Shown here: in pieces, positions 55,989-64,000 of the stretch
How positions within the stretch are numbered: position 1 is the stretch's first letter
Layout: every line of letters starts with the position of its first letter
Source of the DNA: Pseudoalteromonas amylolytica
GTDB lineage: Bacteria > Pseudomonadota > Gammaproteobacteria > Enterobacterales > Alteromonadaceae
Assembly: GCF_001854605.1 (NCBI RefSeq)
Contig: NZ_MKJU01000005.1
Coordinates: 1 to 64,000, forward strand
Length of the DNA: 64,000 nt
Direction of reading: 5' to 3'
Notes under the pieces: generated by a model
The model's input: only the letters and a program-made list of their open reading frames with translations
Told to the model about the DNA's origin: nothing
The model's database searches: none
Made by a program: the position numbers and the translations under genes

Positions 55989-57767
55989 TTATTGCGCCTT
56001 GGGGTGAGTAATGCCTGTCCATGCTTTAAACAGACGCTGTTGCGATTCACTCGGTGAGGCTAACGCTTGAATACGTTTTTGCTTATCGAAGTCTTGCTCA
56101 AGCTTTACCTTGGTGCTCATCAACTTGTCACGGCGAATAAAGTCAACCTTAACCGTATCTCCCCCTTTAAAATACGCCAAAGAGTCAACTAAGCTATCTC
56201 TAACATGATGACCGCCAAACGCCACAACTTTATCACCCGCGGTTAAACCTGCTTGCCATGCTGAGCTATCTCGCGCAACGTGTTGTAATGTGAGAAGTTG
56301 CCCTTCTGACTTGGCGATGACTGCTAGACTAGCAATAGTCTTAGCACCTTCAGGGTATGTAAATTCAAGTCCAACTTTATCAAGCAAGGTATCAAAGTCT
56401 AATTCAACTGGTGAATCAACATGTTGCTGCCACCACTGACTGTAGTCTTTGCCTGAAACTTGTTTAAGGATGTCTTTTACGTCCTTAGATGTAAATGATT
56501 TAGGCAGTTTATACTGATTGTACAACTGCTTATGGACATCACGATAGCTGACCTTGCCATCTGAGTTCGCAAGCAAGTCTATATCCAATGCCATTGAGAT
56601 AAGCGAACCTTCTAGATAAATGTTAGTGCTGTAATTGAGACCATGATCACCTCCTTGATTAATCCATTTATCAAAACTGGTATGTGCTGCCGATTGCACC
56701 TCTCGGCCCGGCTTATCTAGATGTCGATTAATGGTGTTCGAAAGGTTTTTGAAGAACTCATCGTGACTCATGATGTCAGCGCTCAGTAACAGATAGTCTT
56801 CCAAATAACTGGTAGACCCTTCAGAGAGCCACAGTAAATCACTGTAATTTGGATTTAAGTAATCGTAAGGAACCAAGCCCGCTGGACGATAGTTTTTTAC
56901 ATTCCAAGTATGAATAAACTCATGCGCCGCCGTGGCAATAAAACTTAGATAATCTTCACGCTTGGCAAATGTGTCTCTGTGGCGCTGAATAATGGTTGAG
57001 TTTAAATGCTCTGTGGCCCCTCTTGCGCCGCTCGTTGCGTGTACCATAAATACAAAACGCCGATAAGGGTATTCGTCCCAAATAAGTGAGCCAGTTTTTA
57101 CCAACTTTTTAAGATCGTCGAGCATCTGTTGAACATCATAGTTACCTTCGCCCCAGATCACCAACTCATACTCTCGACCATCGACAGAAAACTTATGATG
57201 CTCATTAACTCCGGTTTCTATTGGTGAATCAACAAGTACGTCATAGTTTGCTGCGCTAAACGTGTGTTTGTTACCCGCAAATTCCATCCCAGAAATTGAG
57301 CGCCATTGCTTTGGTACGTCCAATGCTACTTTAACAGGCTCTTGACGAAACGAGTCTGAAAACATAAAAAAGCCTGATGCATCAATAAACGCATGACTAT
57401 CATCAATGTGACGAACACGTTTGGCCAGTTGATTTGCATAAACCTGATAAGTTACTTGTACTTGAGAAGGATCATCGAGATGAACGCGCCAAGTGCTTTT
57501 ATCAATTTTGTGCCACTTTAACGCTTTGCCTTCATGATCTGTCGCATTGAAATAGCGAATACCGTTGGCTAAGTCCAATACTTCGTAGCGTCCAGTTCGC
57601 CAATCTGGTAGTTTAACATCCAAGTGGGCTTGAGCAGATTTTGGAAATAATACTGAAACGTTACCCAAATGATGGTCGGGCTGGTCTATGGTGAGTGTGT
57701 ACTCAACATCAGCTAAAACACTAAGAGAAACTAGACTAACTGGCAATAATAGGTTTTTTAAATGCAT
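55989..57767 (-). CDS. M61-family glycyl aminopeptidase with PDZ domain
   Basis: 592 residues from ATG 57767, where a signal peptide (KNLLLPVSLVSLSVLA) begins; the frame extends to 57890 without support. N-terminal beta domain (about 25-180), catalytic domain with zinc motif HEFIHTWNVKNYRPAG near 275 and a downstream Glu in WLSEGSTSYLEDY near 310, then a C-terminal PDZ domain (about 495-575: DSSAWQAGLTAGDKVVAFGG). It is a periplasmic peptidase that releases N-terminal Gly/Ala. Divergent from the diguanylate cyclase gene. Confidence 0.9.
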   Translation of the reverse strand: MHLKNLLLPVSLVSLSVLADVEYTLTIDQPDHHLGNVSVLFPKSAQAHLDVKLPDWRTGRYEVLDLANGIRYFNATDHEGKALKWHKIDKSTWRVHLDDPSQVQVTYQVYANQLAKRVRHIDDSHAFIDASGFFMFSDSFRQEPVKVALDVPKQWRSISGMEFAGNKHTFSAANYDVLVDSPIETGVNEHHKFSVDGREYELVIWGEGNYDVQQMLDDLKKLVKTGSLIWDEYPYRRFVFMVHATSGARGATEHLNSTIIQRHRDTFAKREDYLSFIATAAHEFIHTWNVKNYRPAGLVPYDYLNPNYSDLLWLSEGSTSYLEDYLLLSADIMSHDEFFKNLSNTINRHLDKPGREVQSAAHTSFDKWINQGGDHGLNYSTNIYLEGSLISMALDIDLLANSDGKVSYRDVHKQLYNQYKLPKSFTSKDVKDILKQVSGKDYSQWWQQHVDSPVELDFDTLLDKVGLEFTYPEGAKTIASLAVIAKSEGQLLTLQHVARDSSAWQAGLTAGDKVVAFGGHHVRDSLVDSLAYFKGGDTVKVDFIRRDKLMSTKVKLEQDFDKQKRIQALASPSESQQRLFKAWTGITHPKAQ

Positions 57768-57949
57768 CTTATAATCACGCTGTAACAAAGTTATGGCCAG
57801 CATAACAAAACTATGACGCAACATATTAAAAACTCGGTGAATACACAATTTGCTTCGGTAACATGGCCCTAGCTCAAAATTCATGAACATGAAATAAAGA
57901 ATTGATGTAAACTTAGGTTAAAACCCTGTGAAGATGGAAGTGGTTAAGA

Positions 57950-59500
57950 TTGGTGACTAAAAACTCTGCACTATTAGAAAAAAAATTAGAACAAACTATC
58001 AAAGCCCGCAAAGCGCTTGAAACCGCGCGCAAGCATCAGGTAGACGTACTGACACAATTTGCAGCCAAGCTGTCGCTTAGCTGTAAAGGGCAAGATGTAG
58101 CTTTAGACAACCAGTTGGCTAAGTTTCGTAGTGCACTACAAAAAGGTATGGACTTTATAGAAGTTGAGCCTTTAATTGAGAACATGAATGAAACGCTCAA
58201 GAATCAAGAAGCCGTAAATTCAGCGAATAGACGCGCACTTGAATTGAGTATAATGACAGCTGGTAAACAATTACAAAAAGTCAAAGGACTACCTGATGAT
58301 GGCCGTAGAAAGTTACGTCACTTACTCGACCATGAACTTACCAATATTAATACAACCAATGACTATATCCCGATACTAGAGAAACTTTCTGAGCTATATC
58401 AACAGGCGCTACAGTTAAAGTTGTCACAGGCAAGTGTTACTGACGATACTAGGCAATCACAAAAGAACCCTGAGTTCGCTACCGAGCTGCTTAATTTAGC
58501 CAATGAGCTCACCTTTGATGAAGATGTTTCTCAAGAAGTCACCGCGATCAAGGGTAATATTACTTTAACTGACGATATCGATTCCTTGCTGAACGCAGCG
58601 CTTAGTATTATTCGGGTTATTGTGAAAAGCATTGCCCGTGAAAGGCAATCGGCGCAAGGGTTCTTAGTCTCTCTCAATCAAACATTAGAAGAGCTTAATA
58701 CGTCAATCGTTGAGACGACTAAACATTCTCAAAACGTCAATAAGCAGATCACCAATCTAAACAAACGAATTGAAGCTAAGATCAATAGCCTAAACTCGCA
58801 GACTCAAAAAGCCACTTCCATAAGTGAGTTAAAGAGTTTAGTAGATGGTGAACTAAAGCTCCTCAGTCAAGACCTAATTGAGCGTGAGCGCATTGAAAGT
58901 GAGGATAAAAAAGCACTCTACGAGAGCTTTGAAAAAATCAATGACCGTATCAATGTACTTGAGAGCAAAGTTAATACCTATAAAAAGCGGTTATCTGAGC
59001 AACGCTATAAAAGTTTGCTGGATGGATTAACCAAGTTACCCAATCGCACCGCATTTGATGATAGGTTTCATCAAGAGTTTCATTTATTTGGAATAAATAA
59101 AAGCGATATAACCTTAGTCGTCATTGACGTTGACCACTTTAAATCAATCAACGATAAATATGGCCATAGTGCGGGTGATAAGACCTTACAGGTTATTGCC
59201 AGAGCACTCAAAAAAGCAATACGCAAAACCGATTTCATTGCGCGTTACGGCGGTGAGGAGTTTGTTCTACTGATGCCAGGATTGCATTTGGAACATGCCA
59301 AGCAACCGCTTGAGAAAGTGCGTAACACTATTAAATCGATCCCTTTTAAATTTAAAGAGACGCAAGTACAAATCACCATATCTTTAGGCGCAACACAATT
59401 TAAAGAGGGTGATACCCCGCTCTCCGCTTTTGACAGAGCAGATAGCGCACTTTACGAGGCTAAAAATAGCGGCCGAGACCGGTTATGCCTTCGTGAATAA
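57950..59500 (+). CDS. Diguanylate cyclase with long coiled-coil N-terminus
   Basis: 516 residues. The N-terminal 340 residues are almost wholly helical and coiled-coil-like, with no membrane segment, so the protein is cytoplasmic. The GGDEF domain (about 345-510) has LTKLPNRTAFDDRF, DVDHFKSINDKYGHSAGDK, an active GGEEF site and an inhibitory I-site RKTD five residues before it. It makes c-di-GMP and is product-inhibited. The start is TTG 57950 or GTG 57953, with GGAAGTGG upstream. ppnN follows after 13 nt. Confidence 0.92.
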   Translation: MVTKNSALLEKKLEQTIKARKALETARKHQVDVLTQFAAKLSLSCKGQDVALDNQLAKFRSALQKGMDFIEVEPLIENMNETLKNQEAVNSANRRALELSIMTAGKQLQKVKGLPDDGRRKLRHLLDHELTNINTTNDYIPILEKLSELYQQALQLKLSQASVTDDTRQSQKNPEFATELLNLANELTFDEDVSQEVTAIKGNITLTDDIDSLLNAALSIIRVIVKSIARERQSAQGFLVSLNQTLEELNTSIVETTKHSQNVNKQITNLNKRIEAKINSLNSQTQKATSISELKSLVDGELKLLSQDLIERERIESEDKKALYESFEKINDRINVLESKVNTYKKRLSEQRYKSLLDGLTKLPNRTAFDDRFHQEFHLFGINKSDITLVVIDVDHFKSINDKYGHSAGDKTLQVIARALKKAIRKTDFIARYGGEEFVLLMPGLHLEHAKQPLEKVRNTIKSIPFKFKETQVQITISLGATQFKEGDTPLSAFDRADSALYEAKNSGRDRLCLRE

Positions 59501-59513
59501 TAAGGAGAAGCCT

Positions 59514-60857
59514 ATGCAAGTACAGTTAAACCCAACTGGCGTACTAAATTTACTATCTCAATTAGAGGTAGACTTACTACAGCAATCTTCAAATAGCGAA
59601 CGGTATAGGTTATTTCGCAACTGCGCGTTAGCAGTACTAAACGTGGGAAGTCACACTGACTCAAGTTCAGAAATTTATAATAAGTATCAAGATTTTGATA
59701 TCAAGCTAATCGCCAGGGAACGTGGTATTAAGATAGCGTTGGATAACCCGCCAGAAACAGCGTTTGTTGATGGTGAGATTATTTCTGGTATTCATGAACA
59801 TATATTTTCGGTCATTCGAGACATTCTGTTTATCTGCCAACGCCATCAGGAACAAATTAATACACCCCGTGAGATCACCCATATGGTGTTTGATATGTTA
59901 CGCAACGCGGATGCGCTTGAAGTCAACAGTGATCCTAATATCATTACCTGTTGGGGTGGTCACTCAATTAATGAAACCGAGTATCAATACACCAAAGAAG
60001 TGGGCTATCAGTTAGGACTAAGAGGACTAAACATTTGCACAGGTTGCGGACCCGGTGCTATGAAAGGCCCAATGAAAGGCGCAACCATTGGTCATGCCAA
60101 GCAGCGGATCAGCAGCAATCGCTACCTTGGGCTAACAGAGCCAAGTATTATCGCCGCAGAGCCACCCAACCCAATTGTTAATGAATTAGTCATTTTACCT
60201 GATATCGAAAAACGGTTAGAAGCATTTGTGCGTACAGCGCACGGTATCATTATTTTCCCCGGAGGCGCTGGCACCGCCGAAGAATTACTTTATTTATTAG
60301 GCATTCTGCTACACCCCGAAAATGCGAAGCAGTGCTTGCCTGTAATACTCACGGGTCCAAAAGAATCCGCGGGATATTTTGAGGAAATCTGTGCCTTCAT
60401 AAAAAGTACATTGGGAGAAGCCGCATTAGAGAAGTTCGAAGTAATCGTTGATAATCCTGAACTTGTTGCGCAAAAGCTCAAAGCTGGTGTCAAAGAGGTT
60501 AGGGAGTACCGCAAAGAGCGTGGTGATGCATATTACTTCAATTGGACATTAAAAATAGACAATGAGTTTCAAATGCCTTTTGCGCCAACACACCAAAATA
60601 TGTCAGCATTAGATTTACATTTGGATCAACCGACACAGCAACTTGCGGCCAACTTACGTCGCGCTTTCTCAGGAATTGTAGCTGGAAACGTCAAAGACGA
60701 AGGGATCCAAGCCATCAAACAACATGGACCATATACTCTTTCTGGCGATACATCTCTGATGAAAGACATGGATAAATTATTGCGCGCATTTGTTGAACAA
60801 GGAAGAATGAAACTACCAGGCAGCAAATATATTCCCTGTTATCAAATAAAAGCATGA
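59514..60857 (+). CDS. ppnN: Pyrimidine/purine-5'-monophosphate nucleosidase PpnN
   Basis: 447 residues from ATG 59514 (AAGGAGA upstream); the open frame extends into the cyclase gene. LOG family: TCWGGHSINETEYQYT, the nucleotide-binding GCGPGAMKGPMKGA near 180, and FPGGAGTAEELLYLLG near 248 (PGGxGTxxE). It cleaves purine and pyrimidine monophosphates to base and ribose 5-phosphate and is known to bind (p)ppGpp in E. coli. Overlaps xni by 4 nt. Confidence 0.93.
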   Translation: MQVQLNPTGVLNLLSQLEVDLLQQSSNSERYRLFRNCALAVLNVGSHTDSSSEIYNKYQDFDIKLIARERGIKIALDNPPETAFVDGEIISGIHEHIFSVIRDILFICQRHQEQINTPREITHMVFDMLRNADALEVNSDPNIITCWGGHSINETEYQYTKEVGYQLGLRGLNICTGCGPGAMKGPMKGATIGHAKQRISSNRYLGLTEPSIIAAEPPNPIVNELVILPDIEKRLEAFVRTAHGIIIFPGGAGTAEELLYLLGILLHPENAKQCLPVILTGPKESAGYFEEICAFIKSTLGEAALEKFEVIVDNPELVAQKLKAGVKEVREYRKERGDAYYFNWTLKIDNEFQMPFAPTHQNMSALDLHLDQPTQQLAANLRRAFSGIVAGNVKDEGIQAIKQHGPYTLSGDTSLMKDMDKLLRAFVEQGRMKLPGSKYIPCYQIKA

Positions 60858-61642
60858 ATCAAAAATTAGTACTTATAGATGCGCTGAATTTAATTCGGCG
60901 CATCTATGCCGTTGATGAACAACAAAGCCACCGCAGCGAAAAGCAAACCATACTGTCATGTAAGAGCCGTGTCAGTCATGCAACCCGTAAATTGCTCAGT
61001 TTGACACAAGCAACACATGCCATTGCAGTATTTGACGGGCAAAAAAGCTGGAGGTATCACTACTATCCCAATTACAAATACAGCCGTAAGCCCATGCCAA
61101 GACTGCTCTTTGATAATCTAGACACAATTAGCGAAGCATTTTGCGACCTTGGCGTCACTGTTTATAAACCACAGCAGGATGAAGCAGATGATGTCATCGC
61201 AACCCTTGCGTGCAAGGCCAAAGCGGCAGGAGTTCAATCCGTTATTGTGTCTACTGATAAGGGGTTTATGCCGCTGCTCGACGGGAAAATTGAAATTTAT
61301 GACTACTTTAAGCGCCAATCGCTTTGTGACCAAGACATTATAGATCGCTTTGGTGTGAGCAAACATCAGCTTGTAGACTTTTGGGCACTGAGTGGAGACA
61401 AGACTAACGATATTCCAGGTATTGTTGGTATTGGTCAAAAATCGGCGGCTCAATTGGTCAAACAATACCCCGACATTGCAACTGCTCTTAAGGATCCTGA
61501 TTGTAAAACAGCAATTAAGAACAAACTCACTAACGGTATGGAAGACTATGTTACCAGCAAGCATTTGGTTACGCTTAGGACCGATATATATTTGGGTTTT
61601 AACATGAAACAGCTCAGACTCACACGCCATCATGTTGATTAG
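60854..61642 (+). CDS. xni: Flap endonuclease Xni (ExoIX)
   Basis: 262 residues. N-terminal PIN-like nuclease domain (LVLIDALNLIRRI) and helix-hairpin-helix segment DFWALSGDKTNDIPGIVGIGQKSA near 177. Acidic metal sites are in DEADDVIATLA near 112 and STDKGFMPLL near 137. It is a structure-specific 5' flap endonuclease. The ATGA overlap with ppnN repeats the close association of these genes in other gammaproteobacteria. Confidence 0.92.
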   Translation: MNQKLVLIDALNLIRRIYAVDEQQSHRSEKQTILSCKSRVSHATRKLLSLTQATHAIAVFDGQKSWRYHYYPNYKYSRKPMPRLLFDNLDTISEAFCDLGVTVYKPQQDEADDVIATLACKAKAAGVQSVIVSTDKGFMPLLDGKIEIYDYFKRQSLCDQDIIDRFGVSKHQLVDFWALSGDKTNDIPGIVGIGQKSAAQLVKQYPDIATALKDPDCKTAIKNKLTNGMEDYVTSKHLVTLRTDIYLGFNMKQLRLTRHHVD

Positions 61643-61708
61643 TCGCAACTTGGGTTGTCGTCTGTTAAGCTTTGCTATACTCTCTGCCCGTTATTCAGTG
61701 AGTTGTTT

Positions 61709-62092
61709 ATGATCAAAAAAGTATTGCAGTACATCGTATTGGGCCTTGCGGTTTATGCAGCAATTGTGATGTTGGTTATTAATTTTTATAAAGATGACCC
61801 TCAGGCCATGATATGGCAAGACAGGGAGGCATTTAACAATCGCTATATCAATAAACTGAAACCTGACCAAGACATCAGTATAAATGATGTGCTTGAAACC
61901 TTGGGCAGCCCCGATCTGACATACGTTAAAAAACAACCTGAGAAAATGCTGCAAATCGTTTATTACAGAACGCAGCTCGTAAAACCTGATGGTATTACCA
62001 CACAAGATGAATGTACGGGTCTACTATTTGAAGATGGCAAATTAATCCTCTGGGGACCTGCTGCGAGTGTCGCCTACGAGAAGGCTTTGTGA
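61709..62092 (+). CDS. DUF3192 protein, single membrane anchor
   Basis: 127 residues from ATG 61709; the frame opens at 61655. One N-terminal membrane helix (VLQYIVLGLAVYAAIVMLVI) and a small SmpA/OmlA-like domain with SINDVLETLGSPDLTYVK near 60. DUF3192 is conserved in marine gammaproteobacteria with no assigned function. It precedes the degenerate HD-GYP/HDOD gene by 1 nt. Confidence 0.82.
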   Translation: MIKKVLQYIVLGLAVYAAIVMLVINFYKDDPQAMIWQDREAFNNRYINKLKPDQDISINDVLETLGSPDLTYVKKQPEKMLQIVYYRTQLVKPDGITTQDECTGLLFEDGKLILWGPAASVAYEKAL

Positions 62093-62093
62093 G

Positions 62094-63785
62094 ATGTCTG
62101 AGTTTAAGCCCAGCCCAGCACATCTAAAACGCCTTTTTGAGCACACCCATCAGGCGCTTAGACTCTATTACAACAAGCAAAAATGGCCTGCAATTTACCC
62201 AACATTAAGCCAACTTGCAGAACGCTTTGTACAAAGCTATCACCATCTGCCGAACGCTTTACATGCTCATTTACAGTTTTATGCCTCTGATCATGGCTAT
62301 GCCACTAACCTGACCGTTAACCAATGCATTTTAGTGTGTGCTTTTTGTAGCGCTAATGGCTACGACGAAGATTTCACTGAAGAGTTAGTTATAGCAGCGT
62401 TAAGCGATCATTTATGCTGCTCTAATGAGACCAATAAAGCAGCCAGAGGTGAAGCACTTAGCGCACAGGAAACCAAGCTGGTTAAGCTCAGGCATCAGTT
62501 TGCAATTACCATGTTAGACACCGCGAACGTGCCACAAGGGCAATTACAGCGTATTCTGTCTCGGCTAGACAAATACACCTCCGCTATTACTGGAAACAAG
62601 TCTATCCCCTTGTATGACAACACCAGCATTTTAGTCACGCTGGCAAAACGTATTGCTAAGGCCATAACGCCCAGACCAAAAATAAAAACCTTTACTATAG
62701 TGCAAGCGCTTAAATCATTATACCTAGGAACATATAATGAATTCGCGCAACTTTCTTTATCGGCACTTGCAAGGCAAATCACCATCTATCCTGGGGGGTC
62801 TTTGGTGAACTACAAGGGTCAACAGGCATTAGTGCTATGCGCTACTCATGATGGTTTCTTGTTAGTACTGTTAGATAACAACAATGCTGTAGGGATGATA
62901 AAAACCAGCAAACGCTTCATCCCACACTACCGCCCTATATCAACATCTGACCGAAAGTTACTTTTTTCCATTTGGTTTAATGAGCAAATACCAAAGCCGA
63001 TTCGAACGCATCAAAACCATGATGCAATTTGGCAAGCGATAAGCAACTTAGGTCAGCAACAATTTTTGGAATTTAAAGCGATAGAAAAGACTATCAAGCC
63101 ATTTTCGCAGATCACCTATGCACTGCAACAGGCAGCTAGGCAGTATAATCGGCAGGGACAAAAAGCCAGCACCGTACGTCATTGTCTAACCATGGTAGGA
63201 CTTGATACAGCCGGTTTGCTTTGTCAGCGAGTGCTATTGGAAACGCTTATTTCCCAACTTCGCCACCCTTTTGCTGGAGACATATGGCATAAATACAATT
63301 ATCTCAACAAACTTATCATGACGTTGTTAAGCAACGAGCATTCGGAACAATTCGAGCATTTTTTGAGTCCGTTTACCGCTGCTATATACTTTATCCTCGC
63401 CAAACATAGCTGTGCCATCCGCAGGCTCGTCAAAGGTAGCACTGAGGAGCTGAATGACAAGAGTATATCAATCGCCCATCTATTCGGCTTTGACCGATTA
63501 GACGAGATACATTTCAGTGAGTTTACCAACAGATACTTTGCTAACTCACCGTCCCATCAGGCATTTTTGGAAACAGAAAAAGCAGAAAAAAGCACTCTTA
63601 GCAATACAGCTCGCACTCTGGTTGTAATAAAACTATTGGCAACCTATACACTGGGTGAAACTCAGGCTCTCAGTGCATGGCAAACGCAACTGCTTAATGA
63701 CGTGCTCAAAGAGTTTCAGTGGCTCTCCTTAGAACAATTTTGTGATGCTTTCATTGCTCACGGCCCCAGCTGCAGTATCGACTAA
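62094..63785 (+). CDS. Degenerate HD-GYP plus HDOD-like protein
   Basis: 563 residues from ATG 62094; the frame opens at 62067. Residues about 70-270 follow the HD-GYP plan (AALSDHLCC, then LSAQETKLVKLRHQFAITML, RILSRLDKYTSAITG and the tail IYPGGSLVNYKG, close to the IYPPGSLV typical of HD-GYP ends) but lack the HD, HHE and GYP catalytic residues. Residues about 330-560 resemble an HDOD domain (LTMVGLDTAGLLCQRVLLETLI). It is therefore probably a non-catalytic signalling protein. It follows the DUF3192 gene by 1 nt, in line with cyclase, ppnN and xni. Confidence 0.6.
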   Translation: MSEFKPSPAHLKRLFEHTHQALRLYYNKQKWPAIYPTLSQLAERFVQSYHHLPNALHAHLQFYASDHGYATNLTVNQCILVCAFCSANGYDEDFTEELVIAALSDHLCCSNETNKAARGEALSAQETKLVKLRHQFAITMLDTANVPQGQLQRILSRLDKYTSAITGNKSIPLYDNTSILVTLAKRIAKAITPRPKIKTFTIVQALKSLYLGTYNEFAQLSLSALARQITIYPGGSLVNYKGQQALVLCATHDGFLLVLLDNNNAVGMIKTSKRFIPHYRPISTSDRKLLFSIWFNEQIPKPIRTHQNHDAIWQAISNLGQQQFLEFKAIEKTIKPFSQITYALQQAARQYNRQGQKASTVRHCLTMVGLDTAGLLCQRVLLETLISQLRHPFAGDIWHKYNYLNKLIMTLLSNEHSEQFEHFLSPFTAAIYFILAKHSCAIRRLVKGSTEELNDKSISIAHLFGFDRLDEIHFSEFTNRYFANSPSHQAFLETEKAEKSTLSNTARTLVVIKLLATYTLGETQALSAWQTQLLNDVLKEFQWLSLEQFCDAFIAHGPSCSID

Positions 63786-64000
63786 ACTTGCTCTACAACC
63801 TCGCCTATTATTTATGCAATAAATAAAACATATAACAAGCATAAATGCTATGTATACCCTATTTGTCATTCCGTACTGGAATATATAGGCATAAATTGTT
63901 ATAAAACGCGCTTAAATTTTCAAGCGAACACACGCCCTCCCTCTTTGTTTACTAAACTTCTCAGTAGTGCCCAATGGGTGTGGTGTATTATTTATTTTTG
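63786..64000. other. Right end, no gene seen
   Basis: 215 bp of A+T-rich sequence after the HDOD-like gene. No terminator hairpin with a T-run and no open frame with a ribosome-binding site is visible. Confidence 0.5.

Noticed and set aside
61118..61648. 176-codon minus-strand frame over xni
   Set aside because: Antisense to xni, which overlaps ppnN in the normal way; the protein has no recognisable pattern.

Overview
The window looks like a chromosomal segment of a marine gammaproteobacterium of the Alteromonadales, most probably Pseudoalteromonas or a close relative. The evidence is gene content and order: minCDE with ycgL and an mltB-type gene, rnd beside fadD, tsaB beside a yoaA/dinG-type helicase, ppnN beside xni, a complete hisGDCBHAFI operon with a histidine-rich leader peptide, and a Vibrio/Shewanella-style TonB2 operon with a TtpC-like subunit and DUF3450. 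I see no rRNA, tRNA, CRISPR array, transposase or prophage. The genus is inferred from this pattern only.

Layout. 1-3020: poorly conserved left end with a TPR protein, a SPOUT RNA methyltransferase, a DUF4240 protein and a decayed small secreted-protein gene. 3123-4890: asd and a candidate small RNA. 4892-14543: a TonB-dependent receptor, its partner lipoprotein and a six-gene energising operon (DUF3450, TtpC-like, ExbB, ExbD, TonB, TPR), all on the minus strand. 14770-16659: an amino-acid-type chemoreceptor. 17250-19833: a divergent sugar transporter and sugar kinase. 19880-24733: YcgN, an orphan 7TM histidine kinase and a secreted repeat protein. 25525-30840: NptA-like phosphate transporter, a secreted acetoacetate-decarboxylase-like protein, and a GbsR-type regulator with a CioAB-type bd oxidase behind a perfect FNR-type box. 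30983-38175: MltB/YcgL, MinCDE, RNase D, FadD and an alpha/beta hydrolase. 38379-41723: alkaline phosphatase and an EIIC-EAL fusion. 41810-45064: TsaB, YoaA and two small unknown genes. 45216-52435: histidine leader, attenuator and operon. 52452-55878: accessory-looking stretch (GT25 glycosyltransferase, secreted protein, membrane/HTH pair, M23 lipoprotein). 55989-63785: M61 peptidase, then a diguanylate cyclase, PpnN, Xni, DUF3192 and a degenerate HD-GYP/HDOD protein in a run.

How the parts work together. The receptor, lipoprotein and TonB operon read as one outer-membrane import system. Both of its transcription units carry a similar PhoB-box-like 18-mer at the same distance from a TAAT-type -10 element. 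With an alkaline phosphatase (own CTGTCAT half site) and an Na/Pi transporter nearby, this suggests, but does not prove, a phosphorus-scavenging theme. Cyclic-di-GMP signalling is the second theme: an active-looking EAL protein with a sugar-permease sensor, a GGDEF protein with an I-site, and a degenerate HD-GYP/HDOD protein. The most unusual items are the dedicated receptor/lipoprotein/TonB unit with its shared promoter pattern, the EIIC-EAL fusion, the exported decarboxylase-like protein and the second-messenger gene run at the right end. Nothing here is clearly a wholly new system.
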